A stretch of 64,000 bases of DNA from Silurus meridionalis (GCF_014805685.1 NC_060907.1:4462473-4526472), one strand, 5' to 3'; positions 45,768 through 59,643 are shown, counted from the first letter of the stretch. Numbers and translations: made by a program. Notes: generated by a model not told the origin, from the letters alone.

Positions 45768-47717
45768 ATGGCGCTGATGCGCAAAGTGACAAAGACAAAC
45801 GTTATAAAATTAACTGCTAAAGCTTTTGCTGAAGAGTTGGAACGATTGCAAAAGGATAGGAAGGATAAATTAAATAAAGCAAGTAACTTGAAATTAGAAA
45901 TGAAGGAGCTCATACAAAAGGGAGAGAAATCACAGGTTCATTGTGTTTTTAATAATCTGCTTAAGTTATGTGATGAAGCTAAAGGTGTTCATGCTTCTGT
46001 AATGAAAATGTTACCAGAGGTCGAAAAAGAGAAACATGATGTGTGGTTCAAAGCAAAAATTTTAAACAATGATGAATTTATTTCTAAGATGCAATTATGG
46101 CTTTCAAGTGTTGAACAAACTGCTCTTGATGGTTGTGAACAAAATGTTATCAATGTTACTGATGTCAATATTATTGATGATGGTATTAACCCAGAGGATA
46201 GCATTTCAAATGTAGTGTGCGTGGCAGCACATTACACCACTTCCTCTGCAAGAATTCAAGCAGAGGCAGACAAGGCAGCGCTGCTTGCCCGTATGGCAGC
46301 GTTACAAGAAAGCATTCATTGGAGGAGCAAGAGCAGCAAATAAGGAGAAAAAAGGAACAACAGGAATTAGAAACCATGCTCGTGGAGTCTTCAGCTAAGC
46401 TGGCGGTGCTACAGGCTTCTGACAGCCATTCGTAGGTATCCAATGCAATGAATTCTTATTTGGAGAGAGAATCTACAAACAGTTTGAAGCCATTAGCAAA
46501 GGAGTTCAATGTCATACCTCAGAGTAAACTCCAGCAGCAGTTTGTACTGCCAGCTAATAACCCATTATCAATTATAAGGACGCCACAGGGAGTTAATCAA
46601 CACCTCGTAACTAGACCCAAAGAGTGGACATCTCCAAAAAGACAAAGCCATAGTATACTGGAAAGGGAAGCATTAATGCTGACTCGGGAACTTAATATTC
46701 AACCAACAGACCTGAGGCAGTCGGAAGACCTCCTTACAGTTATGCAAAGTCAGTTATGAAATCACATCAGCCCTTGTCCAACAACAATGCTTATCATAAT
46801 TCCTTTATTTGATGAAGTACATGCAGGAATTGGATATGCCAAGTAACATCAGGGCAATCGTTGGGAAGTTGCCATTCAAGCTCAGAGACTGATGGAGAAC
46901 CCTCTCATTTGACATATCTGACACAACCGAACGTAGAGCCTCATTTGTAGATCTGGTGAAATTGATAGAAAGACATGTCAGAATAATATCCGTTCCCCTG
47001 TATGGCGACATTAGTGACTTAGCATCTGGAATAACTGGATCTAAGGTCGTTAATAGGCCAAAGTTACATCAAGGAAATAGAATTAAAGGAAACAGCTTTG
47101 CTACAACTACTGCATCTATTGAATCAATAAAAAATGATAGAGAATGGAGGAATGTGCCGCAAGAACATGATTCACTAGTGATTCAAGGTTGTGTATATTG
47201 TGCTCAAGGTCACTCTTTGGAACATTGTCAACAGTTTGAACAAATGAGACACAAAGACAAGTTAAGCCTCCTCAAGGATAAAGAACTTTGCTTTGGCTGC
47301 TTACGCTCTGGGCACAGGAGTCGGAACTGTGAACGGCGCTTGATTTGTAGTACTTGTGGGCAAAGACATCCGACTTCATTTCACATCAATAGGAGAGAGA
47401 CTGCCAATGTGTCTATTGAGACTTTTAATGAATCAGGGGCCCAAGCGGCAACAGCATCTCCGAAAACATGTGGTCAGACAGGCGCCGGAGGAGATCGTAT
47501 GCATTCCTTGATCCCGGAAGCTCAGCCACGTTTTGCTCAGAGCAGTTTATGCGAAGGCTTAATCTTGCAGGGAGATGAACACATTTTCTCCTACAAACCA
47601 TGGGTCACGAAAGAATGGCACCAGCCTACTCAGTTTCAGGCTTGGAGGTCTCTGGGATTGATGAACACCTCTTTTATAGGCTTCCAGAAACCCTTACACA
47701 AGGTAAAATGCCTGTAA
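45768..47717 (+). pseudogene. BEL/Pao gag-like region, broken
   Basis: 45768-46343 is a Lys/Glu-rich helical frame like the N-terminus of Pao gag-pol polyproteins. 46448-46759 and 46956-47717 continue it in other frames; the last has Cys-rich sites including CFGCLRSGHRSRNC (C-x2-C-x4-H-x4-C zinc knuckle). Frame changes near 46343, 46440 and 46760 break the polyprotein. Confidence 0.85.
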
Positions 47718-49473
47718 ATGCAGACAATATATTGACTGAGGGAGATTTGGCAAAGTGGCCATACCTAGCAAAGATTAAAATCCCTAGCATAAAGGCTAAT
47801 GTGGACCTGTTGATTGGAGGCAATGCACCCAAAATGCTGGAGCCCTGGGAGGTTGTTAACAGCAGTGGAGATAGGCCGTACGCCATGAGGATAGCATTAG
47901 GCTGGGTTATTAACGGCCCATTGCAAGGAAACAACAGTTCCGGTGCAGAGTGTATGACAGCCATGGTCAACAGGATTTCTGTGTGCAATTTGGAAGAAAT
48001 GCTAAATAACCAGTATAACCATGACTTTAACAAGAGCGCTACAGAGGAAAAAGGGCTATCAAGAGAAGACATTAAATTCATGGAAATTATGGAAAGGTCT
48101 TTAATTCTTGAGCACGGTCACTATTGCCTGAAATTGCTCTTTAGGAAGAAAGAATTGTCTCTGCCCAACAACTTCTCTGTTGCAAAGCAAAGGGTACTTG
48201 GTTTAAGGAGGAAATTCCTGAAAAATGAACTCTTCTTTAAGGAATATAGTTCATCTATCAGTGAGATGGTTGACAAAGGATACGCAGAGGAGGTACCTAC
48301 CCATCAACTGAGTGGTGGGTAATGTGTGGTTATATCCCTCACCATGGGGTACACCACCCAAGGAAGAAAACTATACGAGTGGTGTTTGACTGTGCTGCAA
48401 CGTTTAAGGGAACCTCTCTGAACCGAGAGCTTTTGCAAGGCCCTAATCTCAATAGTACATTGTTAGGAGTCCTCCTGAGATTTAGACAAAAACCAGTGGC
48501 AATCATGGGTGACATACAAACCATGTTTCATCAAGTCAAGGTCACAAAGGAGGATCGAGACTTCCTGCGCTTTTTGTGATGGCCAAAGGGAGATTTGACC
48601 AAACAGATAACTGAGTTTCGTATAACTGTTCATTTGTTCGGTGCTGGGTCATCCCCGAGTTGTGCCATCTATGCTCTAAGAAGAACAGCTGATGATAACC
48701 AGGCCGACTTTCCAGCAGAGGTGATCCAGACAGTTAAAGAAAACTTTTACGTGGATGACTGCTTAAAGAGTATGGCATCCGAGGAGGAGGCCATACTTAA
48801 GGTCGAACATCTTACTGCCCTCTGCCAGAGAGGAGGGTTTACTCTAACAAAATGGACCAGCAACAATGTACTGTATTACAAACTTTGCCCGAGGAACATA
48901 GAGCAAAGGATCCGAAGGAACTAAATCTAGATATGGATAAACTTCCTCTCAAGCGAGCTCTGGGCCTACATAGGTGTGCAGAGACGGGTTCATTCAATTT
49001 TAAAATGGAAATCCATCAAGCATCTTGCACCAGACGTGGAATGTTATCAGTGTCCAGTTAAGTGTATGACCCGCTTGGCTTTCTTGCACCTGTTCTTTTG
49101 CCTGCTAAGATCATGTTGCAGGCTCTTGATGGGCAAAGCTAGAGTTACGCCTTTAAAGGTGATTACCATTCCTCGCTTGGAGATCACTGCTGCTGTAATT
49201 GCTGTTCGTATCGACTTGATGCTTAGAACCGAGTTGCGGATTCCACTGCAAGAATAAGTCTTTTAGACGGATAGTATGTCCGCGCTTAAATACATAAAGA
49301 ACGAAGAAAAGCGTTTCCATACATTTGTGGCAAATAGGGTCTCCACTATAAGAGAAGCATCAAAACCATCACAGTGGCGATACATTAGTTCCAAGGAAAA
49401 CCCAGCAGATGATGCATCTAGAGGATTAGGGATTGGAGACTTCATTGGAAACAACAGGAGAATAAAGAATTAG
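47600..49473 (+). pseudogene. BEL/Pao protease, reverse transcriptase and RNase H region, broken
   Basis: 47600-48322 covers the protease end (VDLLIGGNAPKMLEPWEV) and the linker to RT. 48322-48579 has RVVFDCAATFKGTSLNREL and AIMGDIQTMFHQV, with the first catalytic Asp. 48595-48924 has VKENFYVDDCLKSM, the catalytic Asp pair. 49075-49473 holds RNase H-like pieces ([31 protein letters not shown]). Stops or frameshifts separate every block. Confidence 0.87.
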
Positions 49474-49754
49474 CAGTCCAGGGTTTCCTTGTAAACCAGA
49501 AGAGGACTAGCCTCTTCTGGAGGAGACTCTTCTCTTCTGGAGGAGACTAAAGATAGCAGTAGCTTGGTTCCTTAAGTTAAAACAGATACTTCGGAACAAG
49601 AGTTACAGAAGGAGGGCATTTGAGGCTTCTAATACACAAAGGCAGTGTGAGATGTCAGAAAGAAAATCCCTGTCAGTAGATGATTCTGTGTGAGGCTGAA
49701 CTTGCTATAATTCAATACTGACAACAGCAAAGATTTAGCGAAGAAATTGGCAAA

Positions 49755-50901
49755 ATGTCATCAGAGAATGGTGCCGTGAGCAGAGAGAGCATCCTCTACA
49801 AGTTGGATCCACGCTTGGATGGCCACCTCCTGAGAGTAGGAGGGCGGCTGACAAAGGGTGCGTTGCCAGAGGAAACTAAACATCCACTGATTCTATCCAA
49901 AGACCAGCATGTAGCTACACTCATTTTGAAGCACATCCTCCAACAACTTGGCCACAGTGGCCGCAGTCATGTATTGTCCACATTGAGGAGGCGGTACTGG
50001 ATTACTGGTGCTAATACAGCTGTGAGGAAAATCATAACAGAATGTTGTTTCTGTAGAAGACACAATGCTAAAATGATGGAACAGAAAATGGCAGATGTGC
50101 CAAAGGAAAAAATCTTTCCAAATCATCCACCATTTACCAACGTGGGGGTCGACTACTTTGGACCGATAGACGTGAAAAGAGGACGTGGTACAGTCAAGCG
50201 CTACGGTGTGATTTTTACCTGTTTGTCCAACTTTATAGGAACAGAGAGAGAACTAAGGGAATCACTGTTAGGTTTAAATCAGGCACGGATCATAGGAATG
50301 CTACGACAGAGGGGAATCAAGTGGAGCTTCAATCCTCCAGCAGGGTCACATTTTGGTGGTGTTTGGGAGCGCGTGATCCGCATGGTGAGGAGAATCCTCA
50401 GTGCAGTGCTTCGACAGCAAAGGCTGGACGATGATGGTCTTCATACGGTCATGTGTGAGGCTGAAGCCATCTTAAACGATCGACCCATCACCAAACTGTC
50501 TGACGATCCAAATGATCTCAAACCCCTAACTCTTAACCATATTTTGCTCATGAAAGGAAATCCATCTCTACCTCCTGGACTGTTTCAGCAACACGATCTG
50601 TACAGCAGACGGAGGTGGAAACAGGTCCAGTATATCTCTGATCTCTTTTGGAAGAGATGGATACGTGAATATTTACCTTCATTACAAGAACGACAGAAAT
50701 GGAATCAAAGGAGGAAATCATCTTAAAACTGAAGATATTGTGATCATGGACCCTGCTACCCCACATGGTTCTTGGCCACTTGGAAGAGTCTTAGAGGCCT
50801 TTTGTGATAAAAAGGGGCTTGCGCGATCAGTACATCTGCAGACAAAGACAAATACTGTTGAAAGACATGTAACAAAACTTTGTCTGCTGCAAGAATCATA
50901 G
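49755..50901 (+). pseudogene. BEL/Pao integrase region, internally deleted
   Basis: Zinc-binding H-H-C-C site (LGHSGRSHVLSTLRRRYWI then CCFCRRH), core start VGVDYFGPI with the first Asp, and GSHFGGVWERVIRMVRR with the final Glu. The middle of the core between FTCLSNF and the LRQRGIKW motif is shortened, removing the second Asp. A frameshift near 50665-50720 leads to the C-terminal domain (DIVIMDPATPHGSWPLGRV). Confidence 0.88.
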
Positions 50902-50923
50902 GTTAGCTCTTTAAACTTCATTG

Positions 50924-50939
50924 TTTGAGCGCTTGTTAA
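50924..50939 (+). repeat. Target-site duplication of RTE copy C, left copy
   Basis: TTTGAGCGCTTGTTAA, repeated at 53534-53549 with one difference (A for G at the eighth base). Confidence 0.85.
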
Positions 50940-53533
50940 CCGAGCCATTAGGGGGGCACAAGCCAGTGCACTCTTAGTGCCGGTCCCAAACCCGGGTAAA
51001 TAGGGAGGGTTGCGTTAGGAAGGGCATCCAGCGTAAAACATGTGCCAAATCAAATATGCGGATCACAAATGAGAATTTCATACCGGATCGGTCGAGGCCC
51101 GGGTTAACAACGACCGCCACAGGTATCGTTAGCCGACAGGGTACCGGTGGAAATTGGGCTACTGTTGGCTGAAGGAGGAGAAGGAGAGGAGGAAGACGTC
51201 TACAGAGACGGCAGGAAAAGGAGCAGTGTAGGAGAGTAGAGGTTCGGGTTGGTACTTTAAATGTTGGTACTATGACGGGTAAAGGGAGAGAGGTAGCTGA
51301 TATGATGGAGAGGAGAAAGGTGATATGCTGTGTATTTAGGAGACCAAGTGGAAAGGGAGTAAGGCCAGGAACATTGGAGGTGGGTTTAAACTGTTCTATT
51401 ATGGTGTGGATGGAAAGAGAAATGGTGTAGGGGTGATTCTGAAGGAAGAGTACAGTAAGAGTGTGGTAGAGGTGAAGAGAGTTTCTGATAGGGTGATGAT
51501 CGTGAAGGTGGAAGTTGATGGGATGATGATAAATTTCATCAGTGCCTATGCTCACAAGTTGGCTGTGAGATGGTGGAAAAGGAAAGATTCTAGAGTGAAT
51601 TAGATGAAGTGGTAGGTGGTGTACCTAGAAAAGAACGATTGGTGATTTGGGCAGACTTTAATGGGCATGTAGGTTAAGGGAACAGAGGTGATGAGGAGGT
51701 GATGGGTAGGTATGGTTTTAAGGAGAGAAATGTGGAAGGGCAGATGGTGGTAGATTTTGCTAAAAGGATGCAAATGGCAGTGGTGAACACGTAGTTTAAG
51801 AAGAAGGAGGATCATAGGGTGACGTATAAGAGTGGAGGAAGGTGCACACAGGTGGACTATGTGCTATGCAGGAGATGCAACCTGAAGGAGATTGGAGACT
51901 GTAAGGTGTTGGCGGGGGACAGTGTAGCTGGACAGCATCGGATGGTGGTCTGTAGGATGGTTTTGGAGGTGAAGAAGAAGAGGAGGAAAGTAAGGATTGA
52001 AAGAAGAATAAGATGGTGAAAACTGAAGGAGGAAGAGTGTAGTGTGAGGTTCAGGGAAGAGGTCAGACAGGGGCTTGGTGGTGGTGAAGAGGTGCCGGAT
52101 GATTGGGCAACTACTGCAGGAGTGATGAGGGAGGCAGCTAGAAAAGTACTTGGTGTGACATCTGGAAATAGAAAGCAAGACAAGGAGACGTGGCAGTGGA
52201 GTTTTTAACCAGATTGTTTAACAGGATTCTGGAAGCGGAGAGGATGCCTGAGGAATGGAGAAGGAGTGTGCTGGTACCGATCTTTAAGCATAAGGTAGAT
52301 GTGCAGACCTGCAGTAACTACAGGGAAATTAAGTTGATCAGTCACACCATGAAGTTATGGGAAAGAGTAGTGGAAGCCAGGCTGAGAGAAGAGGTGACCA
52401 TCTGTGAGCAACAGTTTGGTTTCATGCCGAGGAAGAGCACCACAGATGCCTTATTTGCTTTGAGGATGTAGAAGTATAGAGAAGGACAGAAGGAATTGCA
52501 TTGTGTATTTGTGGATTTAGAGAAAGCGTACGACAGAGTGCCAAGAGAGGAGTTGTGGTATTGAATGAGGAAGTCAGGTGTGTCAGAGAAGTATGTAAGG
52601 GTGGTGCAGGACATGTATGAGGACAGTGTGACGGCAGTGAAGTGTGCAGTGAAGGGTGAAGGTTGGACTGCATCAAGGATCGGCCCTGAGCCCTTTCCTG
52701 TTTGCAGTGGTGATGGACAGGTTGACGGACGAGGTCAGACAGGAGTCTCCCTGGACTATGATGTTTGCAGATGATATTGTGATTTGTGGTGAGAGAGAGC
52801 AGGTTGAGAGGAGCCTGGAGGTGGAGATATGCGCTGGAGAGAAGGGGAATGAAAGTCAGCAGGAGTAAGACAGAGTACATGTGTGTGAATGAGAGGGAGG
52901 GCAGTGGGTGATGCGGTTGCAGGAGAAGAGGTGGAGAAGGTGGAGGAGTTCAGGTACCTGGGGTCAACAGTGCAAAGTAATGGAGAGTGTGTTAGAAGTA
53001 AAGAAAAGAGTGCAGGCAGGGTGGAGTGGGTGGAGAAGAGTGACAGGAGTGATTTGTGATAGTAGGGTATCTGCAAGAATGAAAGGGAAAGTTTATAGGA
53101 CTGTGGTGAGACCTGCGATGTTGTATGGATTAGAGACAGTGGCATTGAGTAAAAGACAGGAGGTGGAGCTGGAGGTAGCAGAGCTGAAGATGTTAAGGTT
53201 TTCGTTGGGAGTGACGAGGATGGACAAGATTAGAAATGAGTTTATTAGAGGGACAGCACATGTAGGATGTTTTGGTGACAAGGTGAGGGAGGCGAGATTG
53301 AGATGGTTTGGACATGTGCAGAGAAGGGACATGAATTATATTGGTAGAAGAATGCTGAAGATGGAGCCACCAGGTAGGAGGAAAAAAAGGAAGGCCAAGG
53401 AGGAGGTTCATGGATGTGGTGAGGGAAGACATGCAGGTAGTTGGTGTGAAAGAGGCAGATGTAGAGGACAGGGTGGTATGGAGATGGATGATCCGCTGTG
53501 GCGATTCCTAATTGGAGCAGCCGAAAGAAGAAG
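50940..53533 (+). mobile_element. RTE-type LINE copy C, full length, inside the BEL/Pao element
   Basis: 2.59 kb between a 16-bp near-perfect duplication. Coding in pieces: endonuclease (51406-51603, NGVGVILKEEYSKSV; 51819-52019, GGRCTQVDYVLCRRC), RT (52190-52471, PIFKHKVDVQTCSNYR and MPRKSTTDA; 52656-52868, GLHQGSALSPFLF and MMFADDIVICGE) and the C-terminal region (52908-53549, LYGLETVALSKRQ, GHVQRRDMNYIGRRM). Several stops and frameshifts. It gives the reference end points for copies A, B, D and E. Confidence 0.92.
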
Positions 53534-53686
53534 TTTGAGCACTTGTTAAATGTTTTAAACCTGTGGTGTGTTTATATGTGAGGTAAATCCTGTATATTGT
53601 GATCCCTCCTTTATGGCTCCTACATTGTTATGTAATGGAATTGTTTGTCTGTTAGCCATCACAATTAGGGGCCAGGATGTGCGAGT

Positions 53687-54062
53687 CATCTGGTTTCATG
53701 TTTTTATTGTTTGTTTTTAATTGGGACAATAGGTGTCACTCTAACCTAACTGGGTTCAGGTAATATAGGTAGGAACGCTCATGTGGGTACCAGGTGTTGC
53801 TTGATGGAGGGGGAGCACACATAGCTTTTTGACCGCTTTAAAGAGTTTACTGAACGTGTGTTACATTGGGTAACCTCGGCACCTATTGTGTGTTTTGTAC
53901 CTTATTTGTGGATATATGTGTACCTTTATGGATTATTGCAACAATATGGTGAGAATAAAGAATCAATCGTGAATAATTCCGAACTTCTCTTCGTATGTAT
54001 GGACAACAAATGCGCATCAATAAAGTGCCCGGTCTAGCAATCACCGCGGGCTTTAAATAAAG
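53687..54062 (+). mobile_element. BEL/Pao 3' LTR
   Basis: About 376 bases matching 44847-45220. Internal BEL sequence resumes at 53550 after RTE copy C and runs into this LTR, so the LINE inserted into an already complete element. Confidence 0.9.
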
Positions 54063-54143
54063 ATTTAGCCCCTACAGGTATAATGTTATGTCTGATTGGT
54101 GTATAGATTTAATTATAGGTCCAATAAGTAAAGAGCCAACATT

Positions 54144-54213
54144 GGAGGTGGTAGCTCAGTGGGTAAAGAATTTAACCCTCAATGTGTCAGCCAAATGCCA
54201 TAAATGTAAACAT
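54144..54213 (+). mobile_element. Shortened tRNA-derived SINE
   Basis: A box GGTGGTAGCTCAGTGGGTAAAG joined directly to the tail GCCAAATGCCATAAATGTAAA; the B box and body are missing, an internal deletion relative to 32563-32740. Confidence 0.7.
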
Positions 54214-54479
54214 GTTATAGTTTATTCCTCTGCCTAATGCTCCAAACAAGTACAGTATCTCTGTGAACATGGCGCTAGTCAAAAGTTCAAGAAATGTCCA
54301 CTGTCATCGCCATGGACTCGTACTAAACGCTTAAGCAATGAAAGCTTGATTCGCTCATGCTTATCTTTGAAAGACCTTTGCTAGCAAGCAACTTCATCCA
54401 GGTTGAGTTGAATACTTCTGATATTACAGATTTCTTCTCATATCATGGATGATTCCAAAACCTAGATAAGAAAATGTCA

Positions 54480-55104
<625 letters not shown>

Positions 55105-55728
55105 TCTGTTTCCGCACTAATGATTTGTCGTTCATTTTGAACAAGTCTTTAATGTGACTCAGAAAAAAGAGTGATTTGTTCATTTTCTCCTGGACGCACA
55201 TGAGCAAAGCATCGCGAAATCTCTGTACGTTATGTAAAAACAGAATGGATTATTTTACTTCTCGACTCGTTTGTTCTTTTGTCACATGACTCCCATATAC
55301 ACTATAAATTTTATACGTACTGTATATAAATGATTGGAACTGTAGTCATAGTTCATGTAGGTAGGTGTCTTGGGGAATTTGCTTATTGAAAATTTAACAT
55401 TTTATTTGATTTCTGATCAAAGGAATGAAATTTACAAAATGACTCAAAAAAAAAGAATTGTTCATATTGATGGATCATATGAAAAATAATCTGAAATAGC
55501 TTTTATATCTATTTATTTCTTCTTCTTTTTTAACAGTGATTGCACATTTTTCACTGATGGACTGTTCAGGATCAGAAAATGGCAAATATGTCAGAAATGT
55601 ATGCTTGATTCTTCTACAAATTAGAATTTGTAAACCTAAAGGACCCTTAATGAGTCATAAACTATTATGTCTTTGCTAATAAGTGAGGTTCATACAGAAT
55701 ATATTAAAAGTGGCTGAGAAAATCATTA

Positions 55729-56225
<497 letters not shown>

Positions 56226-56260
56226 CTAGGTAGCATCAAAGATTCAAAGAGACTACAAAT

Positions 56261-56492
56261 GCGTTACTTAGTTACTTTTTATGGAAAGTAACGCGTTATA
56301 TTACTTTTGCGTTACTTGTATCTCTTTCACGCCGCAAATGAGCTGTGAATTTGCTCTCTGTCTCCGCTGTGATGGCATCGTACATGTGTCTCCCACGGAG
56401 AACTTTTATTCTGAGCAGTCAATAGATCTGCAGTGGTGGAAAGTCTGCAAAAGTTTTCTATATTTCTGTCTCAATTTCCATATATTCAACAT

Positions 56493-56543
<51 letters not shown>

Positions 56544-56811
56544 GTAGTGCTGTGCTTTGCATGCAGATTTTTTTTTAGTGGTATTTTTTGCAGTTGACAA
56601 GAGCTTTTCACCAACACATAATCTACACTTAACCATTATTCCTTTCTCCTTTTCCACGACTATTTAAAAATAATAAGAACACTTCCATCACAGTAATGTA
56701 ATGCTCTAGTTTGCCAAATTTATAAAGTAACGCACTACTTTACTCGTTACACCAGAAGAGTAATATTATTACGTAACGCACGTTACTTGTAACGCGTTAC
56801 CCCCAACACTG
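56261..56811. mobile_element. hAT-type MITE
   Basis: Right end reads, on the minus strand, CAGTGTTGGGGGTAACGCG, a classic fish hAT MITE terminus; GTAACGCGTTAC motifs occur at both sides. The left end lacks its terminal repeat. A (CA)n tract at 56496-56541 lies inside. Confidence 0.7.
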
Positions 56812-56819
56812 TTTAAATG

Positions 56820-56945
56820 TACTGTAATTTCCGGATTATTAAGCGCACACAATTATAAGACACACCCACTGAATTGTAGAAAGATTTTTATTTTGAACAT
56901 AAATAAGCCGCACCTGTCTATAAGCCGAAATACACTGAAACTAAT
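56820..56945. mobile_element. Dispersed repeat of the TATAAGCCG type
   Basis: AATTTCCGGATTATTAAGCG near 56826 and CTGTCTATAAGCCG near 56925 belong to a dispersed element seen in many fish genomes. Family not assigned. No coding. Confidence 0.45.
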
Positions 56946-57575
56946 GAACTTTACACAGGCTTTAATGAAAGATAGTGTCTGTTACACGGCTTGTATCTAA
57001 ACAGTAGCCTACCAAGAAAGTCATTGTTCACTGTCTTCCTCCTTCCTTTCACAACAATTTCTCTTGAGAGTTTATCTTTTGGCATCGTCATGCGTTTAAA
57101 AATCACCATCGGTGAAGCTTTTCTCCCAGCTCAGAACACAGGTGAAGTGCGGTTTTTTCATGCCCGGTTGTTTTCAGCGTGACGAATGATTCACATTTCC
57201 TGTTAACACTCCGAGTGAGCGGCAGGTCAAACGTTTCATACACTATGTTTAGTGCACCACATAGTGTTGTGTAGGAGAATATTTGGGAGATAAAAATGAA
57301 AGAAAATGTGTAAATACTGCTGTGTTGAATTGTGTGTGACTGATATTCAGTTAAAGTCTGAACTGAGTTCTCTAAAGTCTACTAATCCAGGCTCACTCCG
57401 GCCTCGTCTCATTTCACACTGATCCAGGCTCAACCTGGCCTTGTCTCAATTCATACTGATGCAGGCTCACTCTGGTCTCCTCAATTCACACTGATTCAGG
57501 CTCACTCCGGTCTCGTCTCAATTCACACTGATCCAGGCTCAACCTGGTCTCGTCTCAATTTACACTGATCTCTCG

Positions 57576-57611
<36 letters not shown>

Positions 57612-58062
57612 TGCACACTGTGTAATGACAGTCAACATAATGTCAAACTTGTTCCCATCTAGTTAGATCTTGCGAAGCATCTCAGTGACACCTCAAGGGT
57701 TTTTGTGTGTCTTGTTAATCAAAACGGCATGAAAACATTGTTTTCATTCGTTTTGGAAAATTACTCGTCAATTAGGTCCCTGTGACCTGCACCTGTCATT
57801 TCAGCCTGATGTTCATTTACTTTCCGGCTCTTTGAAAAGTCTTCGACACGAAGACAGCGTTTTCAAATCAATCCTCGGTTTTCATTTACTGCATCTCAGT
57901 GTGGACTGTACAAGCAACATGTTAGGCCACGCCCATTTCCTAACATCAAATCGTGGCTTTGAGATGAACCTGCAACTGTTTTTCTATTCACAGATTGCTG
58001 ATTAAATGTGTTTGACTGCGGTACATATTCATTTGGATTTTAGAGGAACCTTCAGCACTCAC
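56946..58062. other. Non-coding interval where the rest of esf1 should lie
   Basis: No esf1 C-terminal exon was found. A tandem repeat of about 38-40 bp occupies 57384-57575 (AGGCTCACTCCGG, CTCGTCTCA and TTCACACTGATCC), about five units, followed by a (TC)n/(CA)n run to 57610. Confidence 0.55.
57384..57575 (+). repeat. About five units of a 38-40 bp tandem repeat
   Basis: Alternating units with GGCTCACTC(C/T)GG and GGCTCAACCTGG, each followed by (C/T)TCGTCTCAATT and CACACTGAT. Confidence 0.85.
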
Positions 58063-58274
58063 CTTCTGCCTCATCCTCCTCCTCATCCTCACTGGAGGAA
58101 GCGAGGTAGGCCTGGAAGTCCATGTTCAGCAGTTCGTCCTTGCTGAAGTTCTTGCTGAGGGTTGTGATGCGATCGTAGTCCGTCTCCTCCCAAGTTAACT
58201 CCACCTGCACACAAAACGCACACTTTAACACTAGCTTCTCTTCTATTTAAGAACATACCATTTATGTAAAAACA

Positions 58275-58860
58275 CACATGGTCAAAAGTTTGTGCACCCC
58301 TGATCATCACACAACTCTATGTCCAATATTTAAATGTATTATATTTAAATTTTTGTATTCCCCATATTGTAAGGAAGCTGTAGTCAGAATGCAAAGTAGT
58401 TTGTAGGTAGATATTATTGCCCCATGGAGTACTGTTGGTTCAAGGGTCCAACAGTAGCAGTTTGGCAATGTCTTGTGTCTTGAACCCTTTAATCAGTAAC
58501 CCACAGCCTCAAAAACTGAACCATAGCCCCATTATTCTCTTTCCAGATTTACTCCAATCTTCTGGTTAAGCTTTCCACTAGATTTCAGGGTGAAGCTGTG
58601 GGAATTAGTAATTATTCATCTACTAAAGCATGAGTGAGGTCAGGAGGTCTGGGGATCCATAAGTGTTCCACTTCATCCCAATGGAGTTCAGGGAAGTTGA
58701 GGAAGTCAGGGCTTTTTGCAGGACTTTTGAGTTCTTAAATACAACCCATGTAATGCAAATCTTCATGGAGCTTGCTTTGTGCACAGGGATATTTGTCATG
58801 CTGGAACACGTTTGGGGGGATCTTCAAAGCTTAGCATTTTCTATACCAGAGGTCGAGTGA
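58275..58860. mobile_element. Tc1-type non-autonomous element, degraded
   Basis: Starts near ATGGTCAAAAGTTTGTGCACC and contains CCACTAGATTTCAGGGTGA and CATGCTGGAACACGTTTGG, shared with 32790-33215 and 40900-41265. A similar terminus in inverse orientation lies at about 62668-62692. Confidence 0.45.
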
Positions 58861-59643
58861 ATAATCATCTGCCGATCATGTGTGCTGCAAATTAGGCAGG
58901 TGCGCCTGACGCGCCGAACAGTGTGTGTACTTTCTGCGCTTGCATGAAAGAACAGCAGGTGGCAGTAGTCTGTTTTTGACATTCGAACAGGGAAATCTTG
59001 ACATTTAGGTTTAACAAAATTTGTAAAAAAGTATGGAGTAGAGTTCAATAGTGGATTTTACAGATACTGATAGCTAATCAGTACTTGGATCGTACTTACT
59101 GATAGCCGATTAATCAACTAATAATTTTTTAAATGGTAATGATGCTGAATTTAAAAGAAAAAACTCCATCTAAAATAGTACTGTAAGTTTAGTAAAAGAA
59201 ATTATTCTATTGATTTACTCATCTATTGATGATGATATAAATATTAATATATTAATTATATAAATAAATTGAGTAAAAAAAACTTTTTAAAAAATACACT
59301 TAAAATAAACAGCAAGCAGTGTCAGTGATTCGCCTCTAGAGGCCGCTCTCGTACTGTATAACACAATGATTAATCAACAAAAAAAAACAAATAAACATTG
59401 AATTGGTCGATCTTAACATGGGGCTCTGGTAAAAAAAATACACAACTGTGTACTTCTGTGTTTCAGAAAAGCTTGTGGTGCCCCAGAAGAGTTGGAGTTC
59501 TTGATGTTCTGCAGGTGAATCCTGAACGGTGTTGTACTCTGAAGTTAGGGGCCCTAATTAGGATGCACAGTGCTGAGCTAAAACTCAAGTCAGGTCTAGA
59601 CAGGTTTACGTTCTTGTGTTGTGTGTGAGTGTGTGAGAGAGAC
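58861..59643. other. Non-coding sequence between esf1 exons
   Basis: AT-rich, no exon recognised. The missing esf1 exons would be expected here in a normal gene. Confidence 0.5.

Larger units (their letters stand above)
44847..54062 (+). mobile_element. BEL/Pao LTR retrotransposon in the last actin intron
   Basis: Two LTRs bracket gag-, protease-, RT-, RNase H- and integrase-like coding on the plus strand, opposite to actin. Order of domains (gag with zinc knuckle, DUF1758-type protease, RT with YVDD, RNase H, integrase) is the Pao order. RTE copy C is inserted between the integrase region and the 3' LTR. No clear target duplication was recognised at the ends. Coding is broken in many places. 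Confidence 0.9.

Noticed and set aside
45768..50901. Endogenous retrovirus with an envelope gene
   Set aside because: The pol order and protein style fit BEL/Pao, and no envelope-like ORF with a signal peptide or membrane segment was seen before the 3' LTR.
51857..53432. Minus-strand ORFs over RTE copy C
   Set aside because: Antisense shadows of the LINE, the same kind of shadow as seen opposite copy A.
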